A stretch of 44,171 nucleotides of DNA from Chalciporus piperatus (Eukaryota > Basidiomycota > Agaricomycetes > Boletales > Boletaceae): the NCBI GenBank assembly GCA_038093975.1, contig JBBPTG010000202.1, positions 1 to 44,171 of the forward strand, written 5' to 3'. Positions 10,390 to 20,561 of the stretch are shown here, piece by piece. Each line of letters begins with the position of its first letter. Positions within the stretch are counted from its first letter, which is position 1. A program made the position numbers and the translations under genes. The notes under the pieces are model-generated. The model had not been told where the DNA came from. It worked only from the letters and a program-made list of their open reading frames with translations, and ran no database searches.

Positions 10390-10960
10390 GCTAAAGTCCA
10401 CAAAAATGTGTACTAAAAGTGTAGTTAACAATGTGGGAAAGGGTATTAGGATTGAGTGTAGTGAAGTGTACAAAAGAAGTGTAGTAAAAGTGTAGTCCAA
10501 GTGTGGGAAAGTGTAGCTAGATTGAGTGTAGCAAAAGTGTACAAAAAAGTGTAGTACAAGTGTAGTGAAATGTGTGGGAAAGTGTGTAGTGATAGAGTGT
10601 AGCTAAAGTGTACAAAAAAGCGTACTAAAAGTGTAGTTACAAGTGTAGTGATTGAGTGTAGCAAAGTGTAACAAAAAAGCGTAGTAAAACTTGAATCAAA
10701 TGTGTAGGAAAGTTTAGCTAGATTGAGTGTAGAAAAGTGTACAAAAAAGCGTAGTAAATGTGTAGTTACAAGTGTGGGAAAGTGTATTAGGTTAGAGTGT
10801 AGCAAAAGTGTACAAAAAAGCGCAGTAAGTGTGTAGTTAAAAGTGTAGCAAAGTATGTGGAGATCAAACCTATTGAAAGTGTACAAAAAAGCATACACAA
10901 GTGTACAAAAAATATGGTAGCTATCTAGTGTAGGAGATCCTAATAAAGTGTAGCTACATT
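10390..10960. repeat. GTGTAGT/GTACAAAAAAG satellite
   Basis: Short irregular units of the type AGTGTAGTNNAAGTGTA alternate with GTGTACAAAAAAGCGTAGT. On the minus strand the array stays open for almost 200 codons (Thr/Leu/Tyr/His-rich), but this is a by-product of the repeat. No other copy is in the window. Confidence 0.8.
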
Positions 10961-11049
10961 TCCCTAATGCTCGGACTTGACAAAAAATCCGAGCGAAAAA
11001 GTCACGTGACCACCTCTTCGACTCTCTACACCACACCTCAACAACAGCA

Positions 11050-11690
11050 AAACGGCCGGCGAGGGCTCAAAAGCCCCGCCGGCATTGCCAGGTGAGTGAA
11101 AACTCGCTCACCACCACATCCACTCACCTCGCAAACAGCCTGCTGCCATCTACCACCTCACTCTGGACACGAAAACGACAAAAATGCGAAAACACGGCCA
11201 GCGTGGGCTCAACAGCCCCGCCGGCTTCACGAGGTGAGTAATAAGACACCCGCTCACCCCGCAAACAGCCGCTCGCACTGCTCGGCCTGCTACCACCTAC
11301 CACACCACCCTCACCATGAAAATGCGAAAATGCGGCCGGTGTGGGCTCAACAGTCCTGCTGGCTTTACAAAGTGAGTGATAAACCACCCGCTCACCCCGC
11401 AAACAGCCGCTCGCACTGCTCGGCCTGCTATCACCTACCACACCACCCTCACCATGAAAATGCGAAAATGCGGCCGGTGTGGGCTCAACAGCCCTGCTGG
11501 CTTTACAAAGTGAGTGATAAGCCACCCGCTCACCCCGCAAACAGCCGCTCGCACTGCTCGGCCCGCTACCACCACTTCTCACCACCTCGAGCTCAAACAA
11601 CGAAGCCGGCGTGGGCTCAACAGCCCCGCTGGCTTCAAAGGTTCGTGTTTATTTGTTGACTAACACACCTACTCACCTCTTACATAGCTG
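11050..11690. repeat. ~138-bp GC-rich tandem repeat, five copies
   Basis: The segment GTGGGCTCAACAG (first copy GAGGGCTCAAAAG) recurs at about 11061, 11203, 11341, 11479 and 11611, giving periods of 142, 138, 138 and 132 bp. Copies 3 and 4 are almost identical. Each unit contains CTCACCCCGCAAACAGCC and a GTGAGTGA block. The array directly adjoins CAGT repeat copy B. Frames run open through it on both strands because 138 is a multiple of three; I do not call a gene. Confidence 0.85.
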
Positions 11691-12267
11691 CTCGTGTTGC
11701 ATGGCACTTCATTAACTTGTAACTATTGAACCACAATACATGTAATAGTTAGACATAATATATTTCACATTTTCTGAACTGTCATAAGGTATGAATTAAT
11801 CATAAGATATAGTGAACTAGTAATTGGGACTGGGTGACTGGATTACTGGGTGACTGGATTACTGAGGTGACTGGGAGTGACTGGTGACTGGGTTACTTGT
11901 GTCACTTGTGTGACTGAAGTGACTAGATTACTGGATCACTGAGTGACTGGATTACTGAAATGACTGGATTGCTGGATCACTGAGTGACTAGATTACTGGA
12001 ATACTGGAATACTGGATGACTGGAGTAATGAGACAACTGGATTGCTGGATGACTCGGGCACTGGGCTACTAGGCTACTGAGATAACTGGATGACTGGAAC
12101 ACTGGGCTACTGAGCTACTGAGACTACTGAAGTGACTGGGCTAATGAACCTATGAGATTACTGAAATGACTGGCTGACTGGATGACTGGGCAACTGAGCA
12201 ACTGGCGTACTGGTTTAACTGATCCAGTCATTCCAGTAACTTCAGACTTTTTGCAGTGTTGCTGATG
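11690..12267 (-). repeat. CAGT-rich interspersed repeat, copy B (inverted relative to A)
   Basis: The reverse complement matches copy D from the conserved head (here ending TTGCTGATG at 12267) through the array and the adjoining unique ~150 bp, which includes the segment CACGAGCAGCTATGTA. In copy D a copia element interrupts the sequence just after GAGGTGAGTAG; here it continues into the 138-bp repeats. The latter may therefore be part of the same element. Confidence 0.8.
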
Positions 12268-13423
12268 TGCGGGCTGTGCAGAGCCTGAGGCTGTGTTACT
12301 ACGCATGTTGGTCAGTGGCTGAGCTTATGCATCGTTGATGTGACCAACAACTCACTGAATGAAACCCGAGCCAGACGCCGCTGAGGTAATAAGGGGGGAG
12401 GAACTAGTAGGCATTAGCGAGAGAGTGGGATAATCACTGGCACACCAACTCACCGAATTACAGGGCTTTGAGTTGGAACTTTGGCATGAGCTAGCCAGCC
12501 GCGCCCACATTCACAGAAAGACTGTGGTGTTGCTGGGTTAGCAGGATCCTGCCATTGCGTGCGAGGTCAGTAAATGTTAGCTTGGAATACTACACTTACT
12601 CACTGCTGCTCGGAAGCTATGACAACCAGACGACGCACAACCGCCCTTTGGTGGAAGCGGCGCGGTGGGTGGACGGGGATCGGTGGCCGCATGAGCAGCA
12701 TAGGCATGGCCACAAAAGCAAAGGGAGGTGTCCATGTTATTCTGCCAGTGCGTATTTGAATATGTCAGCGTTTACGACACAGACTCGGTGCAAATATTAA
12801 GAACAACTCACAGTCGGGTCGACAGCCTCAAACGCGACGCACACAGATTCGGGTGGAATGCCATCGGTCGAGCAGCGATGGCATGCATAGCGAACAGGAA
12901 GCAGGGTGGTCATTTTTTAACTATGAGGAAACGCCGGTAAGAAGTTAGAGGTCGAGACTCGGAAAAGAGTTGAGAGGAGAGCAGACGCAACTGACCCTTG
13001 CGGGTTGCCAGTATAAGTATTAAGAGTCGTCAGTGGTAGTATGTTCTTCTTTGCTACATTTTCATTCGTCACGATATCACCCCGGCGCTTCTGTTGGGGT
13101 TCTGAAGTCGTTGGGAGTCATGTGGAACTTGAAGCTTGAGGAGTCGGAAAGATAAACGAGAAACAAAAATGTTGCTACATGTGTTCACTGATTCGGGCTC
13201 CTTGAAACATACATGGGATGTAAGATCTGTGGGTTCAGCATATGTTTTATCATCATAATGGCTCGGTGGACGAGCTCCACTCATCCAATCTTATCGGAGT
13301 GACAACCTAATCTAATCTCATTAAGGGGCTACAGTCTGTTTTTGGAAGTGGGATTGCTGGAAGCGGGGCCAAGAATTTAGAGTTCAAGCTTAGCTCAGGG
13401 ACAGATCCAAGTTCAAGTTCAAA
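12268..13423. other. 1.15-kb unassigned stretch
   Basis: Only short frames of under 85 codons are present on either strand, with no convincing exon chain, terminal repeat or RNA gene. A short direct echo (GTTGCTGATG/GTTGATGTG) and GC-rich patches occur, but I cannot support a feature. Confidence 0.4.
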
Positions 13424-14136
13424 TTATGTGTGGTCGAAGTCTGAGGACAAGGTGATCGACGCATAATTCAAAGATTGAGTGAGGTGAAACCCTGATGAGC
13501 CCGAGAATTCACGCAAAGCCAAAGTTAATAATTTTGTCCAATACGGTCCCTCATATCTACGTGCTTCATACTGCTCAACAGCAGCTATTAGCGCATCGAA
13601 TCGAGCAGATTTCGTTTTCAAGCGAGACTTCAGAGGAATGGTGGTATCAGTGGCACCCAATCTTCGATGAAGCTCGAACTGGTCTTCGAGATCCTTGTTG
13701 TACATCCGTTCGCAGCCCAGCGATGATCACGTTCGCCTTATCCACTGCATACTTCGCCCTCGTCAATTTCTTCTGCTCGTTACGGAGCTTCCTCTGACGG
13801 TCACGGACTTTTGTCTCTGTATGTGTCGCCTTTTCTTCCGCCCGTGCAAGGTGCTGCTTGACCTGTTCCAGCTCCTGTTTTGTGCTTGCAAGAGCGTGAT
13901 TGACATTCGACAAGCGCTCCTCGAGGAATTTGGCGCGTTTGGATGGATTCCGAGGAAGCGGTGGTGGTGTGCATATGAACGACGCGTCAGGAAGTGGCGT
14001 GTTCTCTTTCCCGTGGTCATTTAAGTGATGTACGTGCTGATGTTGTGCAGGGGATCGACGCTTCTTGACGGGTGTATAGATCGGGTGACGCGCCATGGCA
14101 CCAGCGGCTAGGTGTCGGCAGTGGGCACCTTCGCAA
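13424..14136 (-). pseudogene. Coiled-coil protein gene fragment, frameshifted and cut by copia LTR
   Basis: The minus-strand frame is open from the copia LTR edge at 14136. An ATG at 14096 begins a basic, Pro-rich N-terminus (MARHPIYTPVKKRRSP). A strongly charged heptad-like region of about 70 residues follows (e.g. RLSNVNHALASTKQELEQVK), typical of coiled coil. Near 13717 the protein-like sequence moves to another frame (continuing CERMYNKDLEDQFELHRR), consistent with one extra G in a GGG run. It ends at 13424. The frame continues upstream of the ATG into the LTR boundary, so the original gene may have started further upstream. Family unknown; it could be an accessory protein of a transposon. 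Confidence 0.55.
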
Positions 14137-14375
14137 TGTTGAACTGGTGTCGTCCTAAGCCATAAGGCTATGGACTACCAGAGCAGCATACTGCGTAGAC
14201 ACAAAGGGAGTTTGTGCTCGCTCACCTGATTGCAACGTTGTGGTTGTGGTTAAAGAGTTGTATTAACTCAGATCGACTGAGTTTGAATATATAAGTGTAC
14301 AGTGGTGATTACCTAATCAACTATCGTTTATGGAAACGTAGTGAACTATACACTATGAGCGTAATACGTTCAACA
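14137..14375 (-). repeat. Copia 3' LTR, 239 bp
   Basis: On the minus strand it runs from TGTTGAACG to CAGTTCAACA. It has the same length as the LTR at 40582-40820 and differs from it at one CpG position. A TATA-like ATATATAAG (plus-strand sense, 14287-14295; TTATATAT on the element strand) lies mid-LTR. Confidence 0.95.
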
Positions 14376-14384
14376 CTCCCCCAT
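14376..14384 (-). promoter_or_regulatory. Copia polypurine tract
   Basis: Immediately 5' of the 3' LTR, the minus strand reads ATGGGGGAG. A purine run abutting the 3' LTR is the expected plus-strand primer for reverse transcription. Confidence 0.8.
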
Positions 14385-14441
14385 GCTTAGTGTACGCTAG
14401 TATATGTGAGCATAGTAAGAATGTATATTCATGCGCACAAA

Positions 14442-17400
14442 CTAATTGGCGCGATGTATCACTAGACCAAGGAGTGAACGGAACTTCTCGAATTTGATAT
14501 AACCCAGATTCTTTGTAAAGATATCTGCAGGGTTTTCATTTCCTTCGATGTAGAAAAGTTCAACGTGCTTTTCCTCGATTGCATCACGAATCGTGTGATA
14601 AGCAATACGTATATGTCTATGCTTTTTCTGGTTGACGGGATTTTGCGATAAAAATATCGATCCCTGATTGTCGCCACAGAGAGGAACGGGTTTGAGATTA
14701 TATCCCAATTCACTCAGCATTTGCTTTACACCAATGATTTGGTTGCAGCAATTAGACAAAGCAATGTACTCAGCTTCAGTGGTGCTGTTCGCTGTATTCT
14801 TTTGGAGATGTGAATTCCACATGAAAGCTGCATTCACGAGTTTCAGGAAATATCCTGTCTGCGAGCGTGAACGTTCTGGATCAGCTCCGAGATCAGAGTC
14901 AGAGAGTCCGATTAAACCAGAACCACTCTTTCCATCGTATACGAGAGCATAGTCCCGTGTTCCCTTTAGGTACTTCACGATATAGAGTGCTTTATCAAGA
15001 TGCTCTTGAGTCGGATTTGCCGATTGTCTCGCAAGTTGAGTAACTGCGTAGGCTATGTCCGGGCGTGTGCCGAGCATGATGTAGAGTAGGGATCCGATGA
15101 CCACTTGGAAACGCGTCCGTAACACAGGGTCAACATCTTGTGTGTTTTTGATCGGATAATATCCCTGAGGCAAAGGGGTGCGTGCTGGTTTTGCATCTTG
15201 CATACCGCAACGTTCAACCACCTTATCAAGGTAATCGCATTGATCAACAAAGATCAAGCGTTTGGATCGGTCTCGACGAATCCTCATGCGGAGAAATTCA
15301 TTTGTCTCACCGAGATCGCGGCATTCCCATCGTTTCATAAATTTTGCTTTGAGTTGATCAATCTCAAGCTTGTTGGGACCGCAAAAGAAGGCGTCATCCA
15401 CATAAACAACGACATAGACTTTGCCGCGTGTGTAGACATAAATGCCTGCGTCTGAGTAAATCTTTTTAAAGCCTAGTTCCTCCATAGACTTCTTTAATTC
15501 GCGCCACCATGTAATACCAGCTTGTTTAAGGCCGTATAGTGCGCGTCGAAGTTTGAGTACTTTGCCGGCTAACTCAGGTGTGGCAAAACCTTCTGGAAAT
15601 TCCATATAGATTTCTTCTTCCAGTGGACCATATAGATATGCGGAACGCACGTCTAGTCCAGTGATGTGCCAATCTTCTAGAGCGGCGAGTGCAAGCATCA
15701 TTCGCACTGTCTCAAATCGGACAACTGGAGAGAAGATCTCATCGTAATCAATTCCTTCGATCTGGGAAAATCCCTTCGCAACCAATCTGGCGCGTTTACG
15801 ACCGTCGGTTTTGACGTCAAAGACCCATCGGTTTTTAATGACTTTCCGATTTTTAGGTCTGTCGACTACTTCATACACTTTGCGTTCTTTGAGCATTTGC
15901 AATTCTTTCATGCATGCCTCACGCCAAATCTTCTGTTCGTCGGATGGTAATCGCTGAATGTCTCTGAAAGACCATTCACGGTGATTGGGTTTTTCCTCTG
16001 TATCATTGATAGCTTTAGCACATAAATAACGTGCCAAGTCTACTCCCCCTTCCCGGGTTAGTCGTTCAATCTCCGTCTCTGAGTCCTCAGCTGATGCTGT
16101 TTCAGGAGCGGGTGGCTCAGGAGTTGATGGTAAACCACCGGGAATATTTGGTACTTTGGAGGAAGATTCTCCAGTGAGTTCCTTCCAGCGTGAGAGTCGT
16201 TCCACTTCCTTTACGGTTTTAGTGGGATGTTCGCGTTCGCCATAGACATTTCCAGGTCGAAGCGGGATCTTGCGATCACGTTGTGGACGTTCTCTGCGAC
16301 TAGTACGGTCGCTTTTAGGTGGTAATGCTGGTGGAGCATTGTTCGTCGGTACACGACGAGGGGGTGTGACTGGTGCAGGAGGAATTTCTGCTTCTTCTTC
16401 GTCATCATCCGCTGATTCATCATCGCGGGGTATTTCCTCAGGCCGTTGAGGGGGTGGAACCCGTGGTTGCTCTGGGCGACGGGGGTTCTCATCCTCTGGA
16501 TCACTATCAGGATGATTAGTGTCTCCATCCTCTTGATTAGCGTCTCCATCTTCTTGATGATGATGTCTTCGTCTCGGTAGGGATACAGCACGATGAGGTT
16601 TTGAATTTGGGCACTTGGGGAATAAATTCTCATCAAAAACTGCGTGTGCAGACGTGTGGATGGAATTATTAGGTCGCAAAAATTGCATATTGGCTTCGTT
16701 CGTAGGAGAAACTCCCAGATAAACCATTAGCTGCGATTTTGGTTGCAACTTTCCACCACGAGTGTCTTCGGGAAGATGCACATAAGCACCACATCCGAAT
16801 ACACGAACGTGATTGAGAGATGAAGGTTTGCCAGTTAGTAGCTCTAGTGGTGTTTTCCAGTTCAGTCTCCTGTTAGGGATTCTATTATGGAGATACCGAG
16901 CATGTTGAACTGCGAATTCCCAGAATGATGATGGTAAGCAAGCATGAAGACGCATTGCTTGTGCCTTGTCCATGAGCGTACGGATATGCCGTTCTGCTCT
17001 GCCGTTCTGCTGAGGAGTGTGTGGGGCGCTTTGATATATGAGAATTCCTTCATTTCGAAGCATTTCATCAAAAGCCTTAGACTTGTATTCTCCTCCAGCA
17101 TCAGACATCCAGCCTTTTACTTGGCTTTTCCATTGCGTTTGGACCATTTTGATAAATTGTCGAGTAGCAGGCAGTGCGTCATTTTTGTTTCGCAACGGCT
17201 TGATCCAAGACATTGAAGTGAAATCATCATAAAAAACGATGATATATTTGTTCCTATAGTACGATTCCGTTTCAAACGACTTGAGATCCGAGTGAACAAG
17301 TTCAAACGGTTCAGTAGCACGTCGTTGAGTAGGCGGGAATGCACGATTAGGTTGTTTGCCTAGTTGACAGCCAGGACAAACATGATCATCCGCTGGTATT

Positions 17401-19202
17401 TCAACCGCAGGGAAATCCTTGAGGTGCTTCTTAGCTGCACGTATGACATCTTTGGAAGCATGTCCTAAGCGACGATGTAAAACATCATAGTCTGTCGCAT
17501 ATAACTTCACAGTTGAGAATTGTTTGGTCTTGACAACATCGGCGCGTATAAAATACATTGTGGAGCCAGGATGCGAGTGGAACTGAAGAATGGTAGCCTT
17601 TTTACGGGCATGCCAAAAATCTATCAATGTTCCGTTGCCAGCGGACCGTAGAGAGATGTCTTGATCTTGGAGTAAAGTGCCCATAGAAATGAGCTTGATG
17701 TCCGTCGTGGGCATATAGATGGTAGGGGATAATCTGACGATAGATCCCTTGAAATTAACTAAGACAGTGCCTTGACCTATGATAGGTGCTGGACCGTTCG
17801 CTGTCTTGCATTGCCTAGGGACTTCAAATTCTTTGTATTCCGAAAAATTGGACATTTCATAAGTGAAGTGAGACAATGCTCCAGAGTCAAGGAGCCAAAT
17901 ATCTGACATGTCGTCAGGATCGCTCAACTTAAAGCATTCTTCGCACGAATCGAGATCGAACATCGACATATTCATTGGGACTTCGCTATCTAAGACAGAT
18001 GACAATATGTACTCTACATACTGCTGTGAATAAGGCAGTTGTGAGTTGTCATCGCTAGGATGCGAGAGTGAAGAGACAGACCTTTCAGTCATATCATAGT
18101 CGAAGTCGAAGTATTCTCCCATGTCCGGGAAGACTTCTCCAATCCTCTCATCGAGTGGTTGCGACTCGACTTCATCATCGGCGTAAAAACGCTCAATGTA
18201 ATCGTCGATATCGTATTCCTCCCCCAGAGAGACTATATCCTCTTCCGGTAGAGGAGCAACCGTGGTAATGAATGGCAGAGCGAAGGTGCCAGGGTCAATC
18301 TCACCGAACGTAGACTGCCGACAATGTCCGGGTAAGCGGACAATGGGGTCATTCATTGGTGGTGGTGATGGTGATGGAGACGGAGTCTCCGGCAAACGTG
18401 CTTCGAGACGTTCGCGCAAGGTAGGGCGACGAGGAGGGGGCGGAGCGAGAGGAGTGATGGGAACCTCGTCAGGGAGTTCCACGACTGATGCAAACGGTGT
18501 TGAAACGTCGACGCGCTCCATTAAATGGAGGCGCTTGTTGGGCCGTTCCTCAGACAATGTGTCTGACGGTGGGTTTGCCACCTTGTCAAGACGACGAAGC
18601 GTCTGAGGAGTTGGCGTGACCAGGATGCGGTGCGCGAGATCAATGCTGCGCAGGGTCTGTGGAAAAGCTGGTGGCCCGTAGTGGGTAGCACCAGAGGAGT
18701 GGGCGAGTGGGCGAGGGTCGGCGGGGGGCGAGGTGAAGACTGTGGCTGCGGGGGCGACAACGACGGGAGGGGTGGTGAAGGAAGAGAAGGCGAAGGACGC
18801 CGAAGCATCATTGGCATGGGCACGAGACTTGCGAGTCTCGTTCTTTGCCTGACCTTCTGCGGAACGAGTTCCGCGCTTCTTCTTCTTCTTGCCATTTGAA
18901 TTGGCATTTCCTTGACCGTTGTTCGAATTCGCTGGCTGCTGTTGCTGCTGTGTAAACTGCGGGTCCTGACCTTTCGGCTTGACAGCCGATATCTTGGACG
19001 CCTGAGCAGATTGAGCAGGTGCGGGAGCCTTCGAAGAATTTTGCTGAGACCAAGCACCGAGAGTGGTTTGCTCAATCTCGTCGAGGGTGAATGGAAGGGC
19101 GCCAGCCCGAGTGACGACACGTGGAGTTCTAACCTCCGTTGCGCCCGTGCCCGTTATCTCAATCTCCGTAGTCGTGACGTCCTTCAACGAATCTCCGGAC
19201 TT
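14442..19202 (-). CDS. Copia Gag(C-terminal)-Pol polyprotein
   Basis: A single long frame is open from the solo LTR in gag to RNase H. It holds the rest of Gag (basic KKKKKRG tract; no CCHC knuckle), then a long Pro/Asp/Glu-rich linker. The protease follows (WLLDSGALSHF), then the GAG-pre-integrase HHCC finger (RRLGHAS...CPGCQLG). The integrase D,D,E residues sit in HSDLKSF, SDAGGEY and NGRAERH. A second charged Pro-rich linker precedes an RT with GLDVRSAYLYG, LYGLKQAG and the catalytic VVYVDDAFF. RNase H ends the protein (SDSDLGAD, TEAEYIALS, CGDNQGS, NPADIFTK). All catalytic residues I can check are present, so Pol looks functional, but it is separated from the Gag start by the lesions at 19203-19925. 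The natural start is the ATG at 20171. Confidence 0.93.
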   Translation of the reverse strand, partial: KSGDSLKDVTTTEIEITGTGATEVRTPRVVTRAGALPFTLDEIEQTTLGAWSQQNSSKAPAPAQSAQASKISAVKPKGQDPQFTQQQQQPANSNNGQGNANSNGKKKKKRGTRSAEGQAKNETRKSRAHANDASASFAFSSFTTPPVVVAPAATVFTSPPADPRPLAHSSGATHYGPPAFPQTLRSIDLAHRILVTPTPQTLRRLDKVANPPSDTLSEERPNKRLHLMERVDVSTPFASVVELPDEVPITPLAPPPPRRPTLRERLEARLPETPSPSPSPPPMNDPIVRLPGHCRQSTFGEIDPGTFALPFITTVAPLPEEDIVSLGEEYDIDDYIERFYADDEVESQPLDERIGEVFPDMGEYFDFDYDMTERSVSSLSHPSDDNSQLPYSQQYVEYILSSVLDSEVPMNMSMFDLDSCEECFKLSDPDDMSDIWLLDSGALSHFTYEMSNFSEYKEFEVPRQCKTANGPAPIIGQGTVLVNFKGSIVRLSPTIYMPTTDIKLISMGTLLQDQDISLRSAGNGTLIDFWHARKKATILQFHSHPGSTMYFIRADVVKTKQFSTVKLYATDYDVLHRRLGHASKDVIRAAKKHLKDFPAVEIPADDHVCPGCQLGKQPNRAFPPTQRRATEPFELVHSDLKSFETESYYRNKYIIVFYDDFTSMSWIKPLRNKNDALPATRQFIKMVQTQWKSQVKGWMSDAGGEYKSKAFDEMLRNEGILIYQSAPHTPQQNGRAERHIRTLMDKAQAMRLHACLPSSFWEFAVQHARYLHNRIPNRRLNWKTPLELLTGKPSSLNHVRVFGCGAYVHLPEDTRGGKLQPKSQLMVYLGVSPTNEANMQFLRPNNSIHTSAHAVFDENLFPKCPNSKPHRAVSLPRRRHHHQEDGDANQEDGDTNHPDSDPEDENPRRPEQPRVPPPQRPEEIPRDDESADDDEEEAEIPPAPVTPPRRVPTNNAPPALPPKSDRTSRRERPQRDRKIPLRPGNVYGEREHPTKTVKEVERLSRWKELTGESSSKVPNIPGGLPSTPEPPAPETASAEDSETEIERLTREGGVDLARYLCAKAINDTEEKPNHREWSFRDIQRLPSDEQKIWREACMKELQMLKERKVYEVVDRPKNRKVIKNRWVFDVKTDGRKRARLVAKGFSQIEGIDYDEIFSPVVRFETVRMMLALAALEDWHITGLDVRSAYLYGPLEEEIYMEFPEGFATPELAGKVLKLRRALYGLKQAGITWWRELKKSMEELGFKKIYSDAGIYVYTRGKVYVVVYVDDAFFCGPNKLEIDQLKAKFMKRWECRDLGETNEFLRMRIRRDRSKRLIFVDQCDYLDKVVERCGMQDAKPARTPLPQGYYPIKNTQDVDPVLRTRFQVVIGSLLYIMLGTRPDIAYAVTQLARQSANPTQEHLDKALYIVKYLKGTRDYALVYDGKSGSGLIGLSDSDLGADPERSRSQTGYFLKLVNAAFMWNSHLQKNTANSTTEAEYIALSNCCNQIIGVKQMLSELGYNLKPVPLCGDNQGSIFLSQNPVNQKKHRHIRIAYHTIRDAIEEKHVELFYIEGNENPADIFTKNLGYIKFEKFRSLLGLVIHRAN

Positions 19203-19671
19203 TGTTACGCTTGTACCGGGTAGGTCAAAGCGTAGACGCAAAAGCCTAGTCAAGGACAAGGGTTTCAAAGGTAGCCTAACGATGGGATGTCCACGTTAAG
19301 GCCTAGCGTCCGTTCAAGAGTGGGACGGTGACTCTCAGAGGGTTCAAAGGAAGCGAGGAAAGACCAAGCTAGATTGCGTAGGTCTAAGTTAAGGTTACAG
19401 GAGGAAACTCGAGGGTTTATATAAGTAGAGGAACGAGTTAAGGGCAGGCATGGAACTGGTCGGAATGTGTAAGAACAAGCTATGACGAATAGGAATGAGT
19501 CATGCTTGGTAAGTGTGTAAGTCAGCGATGACGAAGCATGGAATGTGAAGGAACATCGAAGAACATCCGCTGACTAAAGCAAGCAAGAAATAAGAGGCCT
19601 AGGCAGGACTCGAACCAGCAACTAGGACTTAGTACAAGGAAAGAAGAGGAAAGAATAGAGCGATCGTAACA
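19203..19671 (-). mobile_element. Solo LTR, 469 bp, inserted in copia gag
   Basis: Its termini are TGTTACG and CGTAACA, and it is flanked by the perfect 5-bp duplication GACTT (19198-19202 and 19672-19676). On the minus strand it contains TTATATAAACC, a TATA box candidate. Orientation is assigned from similarity to the LARD LTR: both start TGTTACGATC and share the end CCTACCCGG...CGTAACA. Insertion plus duplication adds 474 nt (158 codons), so the gag frame phase is unchanged, although the LTR itself carries stops. Confidence 0.93.
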
Positions 19672-20171
19672 GACTTCGCGTTAAGTAGCTGTAAAAACGT
19701 CGACATGTAAGGGAGTATTTTCAGTTTCCTCAACGTCATCAGGATCTGCCAGCGATCCGAGAGAGGGAACTTGTACTGGTCGAACTTCTGGAACGCGGTC
19801 CTGAGTTTCGAAAAAGTCCCAGCCGGGGACTCGTGAAGAGAGAACTTGATGTTCTCGAATGTGTCGTACTCGTCGTAAACGTTGGCGAAAGTGGGATGGG
19901 AAAAGGCGTCCTTGAGGGCGTCTCAAAGAGCCTTGGCGTTGTTCTCCTCTTCCCAGTGACGTTGGAGAGAAGCGTTGAGCTTCAGGTAAAGAGAACCAAC
20001 TGCCTTCTCCGTGTTCTTGGACCAATCGTCGTCATCCTCATCCGTTGTCTTCTGAGTCGTATAGAAGACTCCGATAGACATGAGATATGCGCGCATCTTG
20101 GGGGCCCAAGTAAGGTAGTTCGAGCCGTTGAGTATGGGGATGGAGGCGAAGGTGGAGCTGGAGGAAGACAT
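19672..20171 (-). pseudogene. Copia gag N-terminal part, nonsense-mutated
   Basis: It begins MSSSSSTFASIPILNGSNYL at 20171. The second copia copy (41086 onward) matches it closely, which proves the start and frame. At 19923-19925 codon TGG of the other copy is TGA here, ending the product after 82 aa. The frame then continues open to the solo LTR. A functional Gag cannot be made without readthrough. Confidence 0.9.
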
Positions 20172-20422
20172 TTCGAGAGATAGATGATAGTAGCGAATCT
20201 GAAGAGTAACGCGTAAGTTTATCGTTCAATAAAGAATGAAAAAGCGCAGTCAGAGCTTCTGGATTCGTACCGGCATAGCGACCCCATGGTCGCTTGCCTA
20301 AAGCGCAGAAACTAGAGCGTAAAAACGCTTCTAGAACGCGGTGGTACAAGCACATGAATTCAGAGCGTGAAGACGCATCGTCATCCAGAGCGTTCAGATG
20401 ATGCCGAGCACAAGTGTGCTGG

Positions 20423-20436
20423 CAGGGCTCATAACC
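20423..20436 (-). promoter_or_regulatory. Copia primer-binding site, initiator-tRNA-Met anticodon type
   Basis: The minus strand directly after the LTR reads GGTTATGAGCCCTG. It is complementary to the anticodon stem-loop sequence CAGGGCTCATAACC of eukaryotic initiator tRNA-Met, not to a tRNA 3' end. Drosophila copia is known to prime from a cleaved half of this tRNA. The same site is at 40821-40834 in the plus-strand copy. Confidence 0.75.
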
Positions 20437-20561
20437 TGTTGAACTGGTGTCATCCTAAGCCATAAGGCTATGGACTACCAGAGCAGCATACTGCATAGAC
20501 ACAAAGGGAGTTTGTGCTTGCTCACCTGATTGCAATGTTGTGGTTGAAGAGTTGTATTAAC
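20437..20561 (-). repeat. Copia 5' LTR, inner part (split)
   Basis: It matches the 3' LTR up to TTAAC (20557-20561), where the LARD is inserted; the rest of the LTR resumes at 24648. Four of the six CpG-to-TpG/CpA differences from the 3' LTR, one further substitution and one 6-bp deletion lie in this part. Confidence 0.93.

Noticed and set aside
10446..11036. 196-codon minus-strand frame
   Set aside because: It reads through the GTGTAGT satellite; low-complexity Thr/Leu/Tyr/His composition.
11096..11659. 187-codon plus-strand frame with PPAHPANSRSHCSA repeats
   Set aside because: It is a by-product of the 138-bp tandem repeat; the opposite strand is equally open.
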